A stretch of 64,000 nucleotides of DNA from Nitrosomonas eutropha (GTDB lineage: Bacteria > Pseudomonadota > Gammaproteobacteria > Burkholderiales > Nitrosomonadaceae). Shown here piece after piece: positions 17,394 through 25,815 of the stretch. The stretch lies in NCBI RefSeq assembly GCF_900116685.1, contig NZ_FPBL01000002.1, positions 310,001 through 374,000 on the forward strand, read 5' to 3'. How positions within the stretch are numbered: position 1 is the stretch's first letter; every line of letters begins with the position of its first letter. The notes beneath the pieces are model-generated. The model worked only from the letters and a program-made list of their open reading frames with translations. It searched no databases and had not been told where the DNA came from. The position numbers were made by a program, and so were the translations under genes.

Positions 17394-20300
17394 TCATTCA
17401 GTGGAGGCACGCCGGGAGAGATGCAATTTATCCACTGTCTGCATCACCAGGGAATAAACGGCTGGCACCACCACTAATGTAAGCAGTGTTGAGGAAACCA
17501 TGCCCCCGATAACTGCAACAGCAAGTGGACGATTGGTTTCAGCACCGGCCCCCAACCCCATCGCTGCCGGCAGCAGTGCGAGGATGACAGTCAACGAGGT
17601 CATCAGCACTGGCCGCAGCCGGATCGGGCAGGCTTCCTTAAGAGCTGCATCAATAGACTTGCCCTGTTCACGCAGTTGATTGGTTAGGTCAATCAACAGG
17701 ATGGAATTTTTTGCCACCAGGCCGATCAGCAGCACCAGCCCGATCATGGAAAAGATGTTGAGTGAATTGCCTGTCAGCCACAAGGCAAAAATACCGCCAA
17801 TAATGGCAAGTGGCTGTGCCACCATAACGATAAGCGGCTGCAGAAAGGAATTGAACTGACTGGCCAGCACCATATACAGCAAAATCAGTGCAAGCGTAAA
17901 AATAAATACGGTACTTTTCATTGTTTTGGCCAGCTCTTCCGCCTGCCCGGTGAGCTTTACTGTATAACCTGGTGGCAATAACTCGGCAGCCTGCTGAAAT
18001 ACGGCATTGGTTGCTTTATCCAGCGGTAACGCAGGGTTGATATAGAACATCGCCGCATATAGCAGATCAAATCGCCCGATTAGCGCGGCCCCCAGGGTAT
18101 CCCGGAATTCAGCAACCGCATCCAGTCTTACCAGCTCATTCCCGCTACTCCTCAAATAAATCTTTTTCAGATCATCCAACTGGCTAAACCGATCTTCCTT
18201 ACCTTTAATCCGGATTTCGTAGCGTTGCCCATCCCCCGGATCATCGTTGAACCGGGCCACGTCAACACCACCGGTAAACATATTGATTGCTGTGGCAATA
18301 TCAGCTGCGGATATACCAAGACTGGCGGCACGTGTCCGATCTATATTCACGACCAGCTGCGGCAAATCAAGATCGAGATCAAGATCAACCTTACCCATAC
18401 CCGGAATTTTTCCCAGCCGCAGCTGCATTTCTTTGGCTAACTGGCCCACTTCCTGGAGATTAGGACCAGTCAGGTTGAACTGTAATTTTTCTGAACGTTG
18501 CCCGCGCACAATAGAAACCGGAGCAGGAAATGCCCGGACACCAGGAATTTTATCGAAATGTTCTCTCAGTTCGCGCATCAACACTTTCTGGCTCATATCG
18601 CGGGTATTTCGATCATACAAACGTACATTGACAAACCCTTTGTTCACCTGGCCATCTTGCCCAGCTCCAATCATTCCAAGATAACTGATTATTTCTGAAG
18701 GATAAGTTGCCAATACACGTTCAATCAGCCTGAGGCGTGAATCAGTGTAGTCAATACTTGAACCAAGTGGCGTCCTGAACGTTATCGTAAATACACCTTC
18801 ATCCGTTTCCGGAGAAAACTCCTTATCCACTTTGCCAAAGAAAAAAATACTGCTCAATACCGTGATAACAGTAAGCACGATGACTTTCCAACGGTGCCGT
18901 ATGGAAAGCCCGAGCAGCGAAGCATAACTATGATCCATACGATCAAACCAGTTATCCAGCCAGTAATAGAGACGACCATGCTTTCGATCAACACGTAAAT
19001 AACGCGAACATAGCATGGGTGTCAGCGTTAATGAAACAAGCAACGAAATCAATACACCAAAGGTAACAACTACAGCAAACGATTTGAAGAATTTGCCGAT
19101 GATACCTTCCATAAAGATCACTGGCGCAAAGATACATACCAGTGCCAGTGTAGCCGCCATGACAGCAAATACCACTTCGTGACTGCCTCTGATCGAAGCT
19201 GCCGTCGCATCGACTTTACCGTGTTTTGCCTGATCATGACTCATATGCCGGAAAATATTCTCCAACACTACAATGGCATCATCCACCACCACCCCGATCA
19301 GCAACAGCAAAGCCAGCAACGTCATGGTGTTAAAGGTAAAGCCCGAGAAATACATGACAGCAATGGCACCCATTAGTGATACCGGGATTGCAGTCGCAAT
19401 AATCAACGTCGAACGAACCGAACGCAGAAACAGCCAGACAACCAGCGCAGCCAGTAAGGTGCCTTCGACCAGATGCTCCTGCAGCGCATATACCAGCTCT
19501 TTGATGAAAATTGCATCGCTGGAAGAAACACTGATACGCATCCCGGGCGGCAAGCTCGGATTGATGTCTTCTGCCAGCCGACGCTCAACTTCATTGATGA
19601 TGGCAACTGTATTGGCATTTGAAACCTTGACGATCCCCAGCCCCAGCGTGGGTTGTCCATTGAAACGAGCCACCTGGCGGTAATCAGCCAGATCATCCTC
19701 AATCTCTGCAATTTCCTTCAATCTGATCGGGGCACCTTCACGATAAGCCACAATCAGGTTGCTTATATCCTTCAGATTATGAAATTCCAGATCCAGCTTG
19801 ATCAATCTTTCTGTGTTTTTACCTGTCAGAAAACCACCCGGCAACTGAATATGCTCGCGCCGAAAGGCATTGATTACATCGCTGGCAGTCAAGTTATAGG
19901 TAGCCATACGCCCAGGCAGGACGTTGATTCGTATCGTGCGGTCACGCCGTCCACCCAAACGAACTTCACCGACGCCATCAATGGTTTCCAGCTTTTTCTT
20001 GATGACATTAAACCCATACAGGTTAAGTTGCTGCAAGGTACGATCACCCTGCAGCGATAGCCACATGACAGGCTGGGCATTGGTTTCGATCTTGCGCACA
20101 ATTGGTGGATCAGTATCATCCGGCAAACGCTTCAGGATCTGGCTGATATTTGCCTGCACCTCGTTATAGGCAACATCAATATCCTTATCCAGATCAAAGG
20201 TGATTGTTGTTGTCGAAACGCTCGGGGAAGAACTGGATTGCACATGCTCAATACCAGGAATAGTATTGATGGCGGTTTCAATGATACCGGTAATACTGGC

Positions 20301-20480
20301 ATCAACAATATCCGGGTTTGCTCCAATCAGAGTCGTTGTTACCGAAATGATGGGAAATTCGATATATGGCCAGCGATCCATTCCAATTCGCTGATAACTG
20401 ATAACACCCAGCAACACCAATAACCCTGAAACCATCCACGCCAGCACATGGCGCTTGATCGACAGCTCCGGCAGCGTCAT
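17394..20480 (-). CDS. RND-family multidrug efflux pump, inner membrane subunit (HAE1/AcrB-like)
   Basis: This 1028-residue inner membrane proton antiporter belongs to the AcrB/MexB-type HAE1 group and exports drugs or other amphiphiles through a tripartite pump. Twelve transmembrane segments and two large periplasmic loops are apparent. The proton-relay aspartates are in GVVVDDAIVVLENI. The N-terminus (MTLPELSIKRHVLAWMV) is typical. It is encoded after the adaptor gene with a four-base overlap. No outer membrane channel gene lies next to it, so it must use one encoded elsewhere. Confidence 0.94.
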   Translation of the reverse strand: MTLPELSIKRHVLAWMVSGLLVLLGVISYQRIGMDRWPYIEFPIISVTTTLIGANPDIVDASITGIIETAINTIPGIEHVQSSSSPSVSTTTITFDLDKDIDVAYNEVQANISQILKRLPDDTDPPIVRKIETNAQPVMWLSLQGDRTLQQLNLYGFNVIKKKLETIDGVGEVRLGGRRDRTIRINVLPGRMATYNLTASDVINAFRREHIQLPGGFLTGKNTERLIKLDLEFHNLKDISNLIVAYREGAPIRLKEIAEIEDDLADYRQVARFNGQPTLGLGIVKVSNANTVAIINEVERRLAEDINPSLPPGMRISVSSSDAIFIKELVYALQEHLVEGTLLAALVVWLFLRSVRSTLIIATAIPVSLMGAIAVMYFSGFTFNTMTLLALLLLIGVVVDDAIVVLENIFRHMSHDQAKHGKVDATAASIRGSHEVVFAVMAATLALVCIFAPVIFMEGIIGKFFKSFAVVVTFGVLISLLVSLTLTPMLCSRYLRVDRKHGRLYYWLDNWFDRMDHSYASLLGLSIRHRWKVIVLTVITVLSSIFFFGKVDKEFSPETDEGVFTITFRTPLGSSIDYTDSRLRLIERVLATYPSEIISYLGMIGAGQDGQVNKGFVNVRLYDRNTRDMSQKVLMRELREHFDKIPGVRAFPAPVSIVRGQRSEKLQFNLTGPNLQEVGQLAKEMQLRLGKIPGMGKVDLDLDLDLPQLVVNIDRTRAASLGISAADIATAINMFTGGVDVARFNDDPGDGQRYEIRIKGKEDRFSQLDDLKKIYLRSSGNELVRLDAVAEFRDTLGAALIGRFDLLYAAMFYINPALPLDKATNAVFQQAAELLPPGYTVKLTGQAEELAKTMKSTVFIFTLALILLYMVLASQFNSFLQPLIVMVAQPLAIIGGIFALWLTGNSLNIFSMIGLVLLIGLVAKNSILLIDLTNQLREQGKSIDAALKEACPIRLRPVLMTSLTVILALLPAAMGLGAGAETNRPLAVAVIGGMVSSTLLTLVVVPAVYSLVMQTVDKLHLSRRASTE

Positions 20481-21568
20481 AAATCCGCCTGCCCCAGTAT
20501 TTCCCTTTGTATAGTAACTTTGGTGCCATCGGTGAGAAAGGCGGCGCCATCCAGTACGATCTGCTCACCCGCTTGTACGCCATCAATAATTTCAACCATT
20601 CCATCCTGATTTAAGCCGGTTCGCACAACTCGCTGTTCAACCTGCCCGTCATTGATGGCATAAACCACCCGGCCTGCCGGCCTGAGCACTACACTCTGCT
20701 CCGGCACAACCACTACATTCTCGCGCATACCAAGGATAACCACGCCACTGACACTTGCGCCTGCATGCCAGCCAGGCTGATTCTCAACGTAGGCAAGCGC
20801 ATCAATCGCCCGATTACTAACACCAATGGCAGGTTTCAATTCCCTGATGCGGGAAACAATTTCAGTATCAGAAGTAGGCGTACTCAACCTGACTTCAAGA
20901 TTCGGCCTGATATATGAAGCAATACTTTCCGGAAATGGCAGATGAGCACGTAAGTGCTGGTTATTGATAATTTGCAGTAACGGATCACCAACCTTGACAT
21001 AGTCTCCCTCAACAACGATCTGTGATTCAACTTTTCCATCCATCGGTGAAAACAGGCGTGTTTTGGATTTATTATGTTCAGCTGTGGCCAGACGGGATTT
21101 CGCTCCCTCCAGCTGTCGATTCGATGCTATTTCCTGGGTTTTGACATCATCCAGCACGATCTGGGAAATAAAATTTCGTTCGACCAGCCGGGTATTGCGC
21201 TCGACTGAACGCTGCTGGTTTTCCAACAGAGCCTCCAATCTCGCTACCTCGCTGAGAGCCTCACGTCGCTGTAACTGATGATCAGCCGGATCCAACAAAG
21301 CAATTTCCTGTCCCTTCTTCACATGTTGCCCCTGATGCACCAGTACTTTGAGGACGCGCCCGGATACTTCTGCCGCGATCGTTGGATCCATTATGCCCTC
21401 CAGTGAGCCAATGGATTCCTCGCGCACTTCCATAGACACATTCCGGGCAGTGGTCACACTGACTGATGGCGGATTGGCTACTTTTACAGCCTCCTCCTGC
21501 TTACTGCAAGCAGTAAGTATCAGCACCAAAACGATACATAACAACCTTTCTATTCTATCCAACACCAC
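20477..21568 (-). CDS. RND efflux periplasmic adaptor (membrane fusion lipoprotein)
   Basis: This 363-residue membrane fusion protein links the RND pump to an outer membrane channel. A lipobox (LILTAC, Cys at about 21) indicates a lipid anchor. The biotinyl-lipoyl-like domain is split around an alpha-hairpin (residues about 65-175), with HQGQHVKKGQEIALLDP on the first side and SPMDGKVESQIVVEGDYVKVG on the second. A beta-barrel and membrane-proximal domain follow. It is cotranscribed with the pump. Around 440 bases upstream hold no confident gene. Confidence 0.92.
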   Translation of the reverse strand: MVLDRIERLLCIVLVLILTACSKQEEAVKVANPPSVSVTTARNVSMEVREESIGSLEGIMDPTIAAEVSGRVLKVLVHQGQHVKKGQEIALLDPADHQLQRREALSEVARLEALLENQQRSVERNTRLVERNFISQIVLDDVKTQEIASNRQLEGAKSRLATAEHNKSKTRLFSPMDGKVESQIVVEGDYVKVGDPLLQIINNQHLRAHLPFPESIASYIRPNLEVRLSTPTSDTEIVSRIRELKPAIGVSNRAIDALAYVENQPGWHAGASVSGVVILGMRENVVVVPEQSVVLRPAGRVVYAINDGQVEQRVVRTGLNQDGMVEIIDGVQAGEQIVLDGAAFLTDGTKVTIQREILGQADL

Positions 21569-22009
21569 GGTCAGCGCTCTCCCTGTATTTCACAAGTACA
21601 AACCACGTTATCTGACGTATCAGGATTATCCCTATTGTAAATTTACCGGCCCGCCCAAGGCAAACAGCCATCTCACAAATAAACAATCAGAATGTCATCC
21701 CCAGAGAGGGGTCAAGAGTCAGGAATATTATCAAAATACACCTTCTACCTCCTTAAAAATAAAAAGGATTTTTTCCCGATAAATCTGGAAACAAACGATA
21801 GAGCTGAAATAAGATCTGGATGATTAAACCAAGTTGCTGAAAGAAACAGAACCGGTTAATGATTGAACGCGAGATAGATCAAGATGAAGTTACTATGGAA
21901 TAAATCATTCTTATTGCGATCCATCCCCGCCGAAGAAAAACTGGAGGGGATAGTGTATCGACATAACCAACACAGCGGCGAAATACCGTACTATGTAGTT
22001 GTCAAAAAG
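21569..22009. other. Spacer upstream of the efflux operon, no confident gene
   Basis: This 441-base stretch lies between the efflux adaptor and the small membrane protein gene and would hold the efflux promoter. A 57-codon plus-strand frame at 21884-22057 (MKLLWNKSFLLRSIPAEEK at its start) was seen. It has no clear ribosome site and runs antisense into the better-supported microprotein, so it is not called. Nothing else was recognised. Confidence 0.5.
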
Positions 22010-22141
22010 CTAGTTTACAACAACGGGGGTGAGATGCACAGCCAGTGCGGCGCATGAAGCTAATAGCACCAATAAAAATACAGTACCCAATATCATATTT
22101 TTGGCGGTATCAGCATCGCTACCTTTTCCCACTGTACTCAT
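22010..22141 (-). CDS. 43-residue single-span membrane microprotein
   Basis: This small frame reads MSTVGKGSDADTAKNM at the N-terminus, then one hydrophobic helix (ILGTVFLLVLLASCAALAV, about residues 17-35), and ends HLTPVVVN. It is preceded by AAGGAG nine bases before the ATG. The polar N-terminus followed by one helix is typical of small inner membrane subunits or regulators. The LLASC string resembles a lipobox, but the hydrophobic core is not at the very N-terminus. No homologue is recognised. No neighbour suggests a partner. Confidence 0.55.
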   Translation of the reverse strand: MSTVGKGSDADTAKNMILGTVFLLVLLASCAALAVHLTPVVVN

Positions 22142-22402
22142 TTTTCATAACTCCTTGATCGTATGGATTAGAAATGAAACGATAATGAACTGAATTCACA
22201 TTTTCTTTATTGATTCACATCACAAATAAGATGCGACCAGCTAGAAATATAGCATAAAAGATCTGCCTTTTGTATAACTCGGTAGAGTTGTAATCTTCGA
22301 TCCTCAATTCATAGGATTCACGCAGTCAAATGTACGATCTTCTGGCGAATATCCGAGAATACAAATAAAAATGAATCATGACGACGGGAATGTAAGCATC
22401 CG

Positions 22403-22558
22403 ACGTCACCATCTAAACTTTGTTAGAACCCGCTGTTTGATAAAAGCAGCTACTTCCGATTCAATCACTGCTGCCAGCAGCTTGTGCGCACCTTCCCGCA
22501 AAACTACCTGTAGCGGGTCATTTTGTTCTGAACCGTTCAGTTCTAAAGATCATAGCTC
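22403..22558 (-). pseudogene. IS256-family transposase, N-terminal remnant
   Basis: On the minus strand a frame with no start codon reads LREGAHKLLAAVIESEVAAF in its centre. This matches the conserved N-terminal helix of IS256 (Mutator)-type transposases, where a Leu-Arg-x-Gly-Ala string is followed by an Ala-rich, acidic segment. The frame is closed by stops on both sides, and no DDE catalytic region follows. It is a short decayed fragment. No terminal inverted repeats were identified. Confidence 0.6.
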
Positions 22559-22698
22559 CCAGCAGAATTAGAAAAAGCGTATTATCGTCAACTGGGAAAG
22601 TCAGTCAGAATTGTCTGACTCAAACCTACCGAGTACCCGGAGCGGTTCAGTTTCCGCAGTCGAGTCTATCCCCGCAGCTTCGCTGTGATCAACTTACG

Positions 22699-22715
22699 GG
22701 AGGAATTTCACCTCC
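22699..22715 (+). other. Short inverted repeat just upstream of the desaturase start
   Basis: GGAGG at 22699-22703 pairs perfectly with CCTCC at 22711-22715 across a seven-base loop. GGAGG looks like an ideal ribosome site but lies 24 bases from the GTG start, too far to be used directly. A weaker purine run (AAGAGAG, 22716-22722) is at normal distance. Confidence 0.35.
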
Positions 22716-22727
22716 AAGAGAGCACCC

Positions 22728-23738
22728 GTGCCAGCCCACAAAACAAAAGGGGCAGAAATATTTAGTCCCTCACATGAACAAAATAAACTCCCACTCCCTT
22801 TCAATAATTCCGCGGAATTGAAGCAGCTCTATCAGCATCGTTGGGTACCAAATCTAAAAATCCCTCTTTTCTACGGGATTTGGATTGCACTAGGAATCAT
22901 CGCCTGGAATTCAAGCTATTGGGCGTTGACCTGGGTATGCTACTTAGGAATGGGCTACATACAGATGGGGATTGTGACTTTTATGCACGACTGTACGCAC
23001 AACACTTTATTTAAAGTTCGCTGGAAGAATCAGGTATTCGGAATTTTCGCGATGATTCCACTCATTATTTCATTTACTTCCTTTAAGGAAGATCATCTTA
23101 TTCATCATAGACATAATCGCACTTCGAAAGATCCGGATGCATTCACGATGGGAAAACGTGGAGTAGGCGATTTCATACTTTTCTATGCTTATGCAATCAT
23201 TGGTGTGTTCTTGACTGCAATTCAGTTTACATTAATTTTTCCACTAAAGATTTTGCGTGGGAAAAAAGCGTTGATCCATTGGAGTGAGATAGCGCTTCAC
23301 ATAGCTATAATGTGGGCCGTATTTGATTGGGCAGCCTCCCAAGGTATTACAAATCAAGTATTTAATGTGTGGTTTTGGCCACTTATTTTTTTTGGTTTTT
23401 TTAACAGTATGCGATTCATCGCTGAACATTATGGCTGTCCTTGGGATGCTGGACCATTGGCAGGAACTCGGACGATCATCAGTAATCAATTGAATTCATT
23501 TTTTTGGAATAACATCAATTATCACATCGGGCATCATGCCCGCCCTGGTGTACCTTGGTACAACCTGCAAAAATTACACGCATTGCTGCTTCCTGAAATT
23601 GAGCGAGTCGGGGCACTGATTGATAAAAGCTATTTAGCAATTTTCATTCATGCGCTCTGGCAGGGTCCCGAGACCACAGCCACAACAGAATCCCGGAATT
23701 CGCCTTCATCCAAGTCCTTCACTAGAAATATTGATTAA
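22728..23738 (+). CDS. Fatty acid desaturase-family membrane di-iron enzyme
   Basis: This 336-residue integral membrane protein carries the histidine boxes of the fatty acid desaturase/hydroxylase superfamily: HDCTH at about residue 86, HLIHHRHN at about 124, and HIGHH at about 266, which bind a di-iron centre. Hydrophobic pairs lie near residues 40-90 and 145-225. It would introduce a double bond or hydroxyl into a lipid or carotenoid-like substrate. The only plausible start is GTG at 22728. It is flanked by insertion sequence remnants on both sides and is AT richer than the core genes, so horizontal gain is possible. Confidence 0.85.
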   Translation: MPAHKTKGAEIFSPSHEQNKLPLPFNNSAELKQLYQHRWVPNLKIPLFYGIWIALGIIAWNSSYWALTWVCYLGMGYIQMGIVTFMHDCTHNTLFKVRWKNQVFGIFAMIPLIISFTSFKEDHLIHHRHNRTSKDPDAFTMGKRGVGDFILFYAYAIIGVFLTAIQFTLIFPLKILRGKKALIHWSEIALHIAIMWAVFDWAASQGITNQVFNVWFWPLIFFGFFNSMRFIAEHYGCPWDAGPLAGTRTIISNQLNSFFWNNINYHIGHHARPGVPWYNLQKLHALLLPEIERVGALIDKSYLAIFIHALWQGPETTATTESRNSPSSKSFTRNID

Positions 23739-23915
23739 CCTGGAATGTTAACCCAAAGAAAGACCTGATTTGGGAGAGTATCCGCAACAATGTCTCCGCC
23801 CAACAGTGCGCTACGCGAACATAACTATTTTGCTTGTGCGCACCATGACTCAATCTGAGGCCTCACACAGCGGGATCTACAGAATGCACCTGAATTAGCT
23901 GTGGGAGATGGCACA
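23739..23915. other. Spacer between desaturase and IS481 remnant
   Basis: No gene was recognised. The sequence contains several stop codons in all frames. The recognisable transposase homology begins at about 23916. Confidence 0.4.
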
Positions 23916-24303
23916 CTGGAGTTTGCTTACGCCGAGCTGCTACCCAGGTACGGCAAGATGGAAGCGGCGCAGTTCCTGCGCACTCTCATCACTGCCGTAC
24001 CCTACAAAATCCACACCATCCTGACAGACAATGGTATCCAATTCACCAACCGCAAAAAAGACAGGCGCGCCTTCTTGCATATCTTTGATCGCGTCTGTCT
24101 GGACAACGGTACGGAATATCGCTTGACCAAACCAAATCATCCCTGGACCAACGGCCAGGTCGAGTGTATGAACCGTACCCTCAAGGAAGCAACCGTCAAA
24201 CGATACTATTACGAAAATCATCAGCAGTTGCGAGAGCATCTCTACAACTTCCTGAATGCCTACAACTTCGCCAAGCGACTCAAAACCCTGCGAGGACTCA
24301 CAC
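23916..24303 (+). pseudogene. IS481-family transposase, decayed internal fragment
   Basis: From about 23916 the frame reads FAYAELLPRYGKMEAAQFL, then TILTDNGIQFTNRK with the second DDE aspartate, NHPWTNGQVECMNRTLKEA with the catalytic Glu, and ends at LKTLRGLT. This is the rve catalytic core of an IS481-type transposase. The N-terminal helix-turn-helix and the first catalytic Asp are missing, and the C-terminus after RGLT is replaced by unrelated sequence that runs in frame to a stop at 24422. Cysteine replaces the usual Arg in the VECMN motif. A second, shorter relic of the same element is at 41465-41626. Confidence 0.8.
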
Positions 24304-24329
24304 TGACGTGGTTTAATGAAACCACGTCA
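24304..24329. repeat. Perfect 11-bp inverted repeat at the end of the IS481 remnant
   Basis: TGACGTGGTTT at 24304-24314 and its exact complement at 24319-24329 flank a four-base loop (AATG). It begins immediately where transposase homology stops. It could be a transcription terminator stem without a U-tract or a leftover of the rearrangement. Confidence 0.6.
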
Positions 24330-24447
24330 TTCATCTGGCCTTCATGGCACCGATACTCAGAAGATCATAAACAGACTCTGACAGGATATGATTGGAGCAC
24401 GAACTCTTTGAATCCGATTTAAAAACCAGTTACAAAGGAGCAGCATC

Positions 24448-25464
24448 ATGATTTCTCATCCAGTCAATCCTGCTGTTATTCTTTCTGCCACGCCAACCGA
24501 TACGATTTCACAGACCCGGCCGGTTAGTGCCGTTAATCCGGTGCCGGATGCAACGCAATCCGATACGCCCGCCTTTACGCTGAGTCAGAAATATATGGCA
24601 CAGATGGGTGAACGGCTGGCAAATGGTCATTCTATGGTCAATGTTGCGGGCAAGTGGCTGCAAATGCGTATGCCCACTGCAGTCAATACCGGAGATCTTC
24701 TGGAACTAACACTGATCGAGCAATCTCCGCGCTTAAAATTTCTGTTACACACCGATACACCAGCAGGCAGCAACCCGGCAACACTTAGCCCGGCCGGAAA
24801 ACTCATTGCACAATTACTGAACCAACCTCTGCCCGCCTCTAAAGCTGCAAGTAACTCCGCTCCCCTGCTGCCGACTCCACCCGTTATCAATGCAGACAAA
24901 GCACAAATGCCAGGCCAGTTACGGCAGGCACTGGCAATCAGTGGATTATTTTATGAAGCACATTTGGCAAGATGGCTAAATGGCAAGCGATCACTGCAGC
25001 AACTTCAGCAGGAACCACAAGGCAGATTGCCCGCCCCCGCAGCAACCACTGCTTCAACGTCAACAGCGCCGGTTGCGCCACAGGCAGCCTCACTGATGCA
25101 ACAACAGCTACATACGCTAGAAACTGGAACCATCCAATGGCGAGGAGAAGTCTGGCCGGGGCAGGCCATGGAATGGGACATCACCGAGTACCCCGATAAT
25201 TATCAGGAAAAAGAGCAGTTTGACGGCGAAACAACCGGGAAACCCGGCCGTTGGCAGACTCGTATCCACCTGCACCTGCCGAATCTGGGAAAAATCACTG
25301 CCACACTTATGATTGATCCACAAGGCATACGAATCCAGCTGGATGCTGATTCCAATAATATTACGCAGCAGCTCAAAAAAGAACAGATGGCACTGGCCAA
25401 CGCCATGCAAGTAACCGGGCTAACAATTCGCGCAATGGAGATCCAGCGGCATGAAGAATCCTGA
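24448..25464 (+). CDS. FliK-like protein (hook-length control C-terminal type)
   Basis: This 338-residue protein has a low-complexity, Pro-, Ala- and Gln-rich N-terminal two thirds and a C-terminal domain of about 90 residues (RIHLHLPNLGKITATLMIDPQGIRIQL region) resembling the FliK C-terminal domain. It starts at ATG 24448 after AAAGGAG. The next gene, a FlhB tail homologue, begins inside its last codons (14-base overlap), which supports a role in the flagellar type III export switch, because FliK C-domains act on FlhB. It is distinct from the main fliK at 35302. The assignment is moderate because the domain match is by pattern only. Confidence 0.65.
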   Translation: MISHPVNPAVILSATPTDTISQTRPVSAVNPVPDATQSDTPAFTLSQKYMAQMGERLANGHSMVNVAGKWLQMRMPTAVNTGDLLELTLIEQSPRLKFLLHTDTPAGSNPATLSPAGKLIAQLLNQPLPASKAASNSAPLLPTPPVINADKAQMPGQLRQALAISGLFYEAHLARWLNGKRSLQQLQQEPQGRLPAPAATTASTSTAPVAPQAASLMQQQLHTLETGTIQWRGEVWPGQAMEWDITEYPDNYQEKEQFDGETTGKPGRWQTRIHLHLPNLGKITATLMIDPQGIRIQLDADSNNITQQLKKEQMALANAMQVTGLTIRAMEIQRHEES

Positions 25465-25795
25465 ATTAAACCAGCAAGAAAATCAAAGCGAGCCGATCAA
25501 CTCATCACTCACCACAACGGGATGGGCGGCCACCCCCGGAGCAGTAGCACTCACTTACCTCAACGGCATGACAGCCCCTCGGGTAGTTGCCAAGGGACAA
25601 GGACTCATCGCAGAAGAAATTATCCGCCGAGCGCAAGAAGCCGGGGTATATGTGCATGAATCGCCAGAACTGGTAGCACTGCTGATGCAGGTTGATCTGG
25701 ACGAACACATCCCCCCGGAGCTATACGTAGCTGTAGCCGAGCTGCTGGCATGGCTCTACCGGCTGGAAAACGGCATGGCAACAACATCTGCCTGA
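25451..25795 (+). CDS. FlhB C-terminal-domain homologue (FhlB type), no membrane part
   Basis: This 114-residue soluble protein matches the cytoplasmic tail of FlhB: VALTYLNGMTAPRVVAKGQG, then IIRRAQEAGVYVHESPELVALL and DLDEHIPPELYVAVAELLAWLYRL. The four membrane helices of FlhB are absent and the autocleavage motif NPTH is not present at the expected place (ATPGAVAL instead). Such proteins can replace the FlhB tail in some bacteria. It overlaps the FliK-like gene by 14 bases. Full-length flhB is not in this window. Confidence 0.85.
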   Translation: MKNPELNQQENQSEPINSSLTTTGWAATPGAVALTYLNGMTAPRVVAKGQGLIAEEIIRRAQEAGVYVHESPELVALLMQVDLDEHIPPELYVAVAELLAWLYRLENGMATTSA

Positions 25796-25815
25796 CTACA
25801 CCGGCGGTGCTGGTT

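Larger units (their letters stand above)
22142..22727. other. Intergenic region with an IS remnant upstream of the desaturase
   Basis: This 586-base stretch contains the promoter side of the microprotein gene, a transposase fragment at 22403-22558, and a short inverted repeat just before the desaturase start. Apart from these I see no gene. A plus-strand frame at 22371-22571 is antisense to the transposase fragment and is rejected. Confidence 0.5.

Noticed and set aside
21884-22057. Plus-strand frame of 57 codons
   Set aside because: It lacks a clear ribosome site and overlaps the better-supported microprotein on the minus strand. It was not recognised as any family, so it remains unproven.
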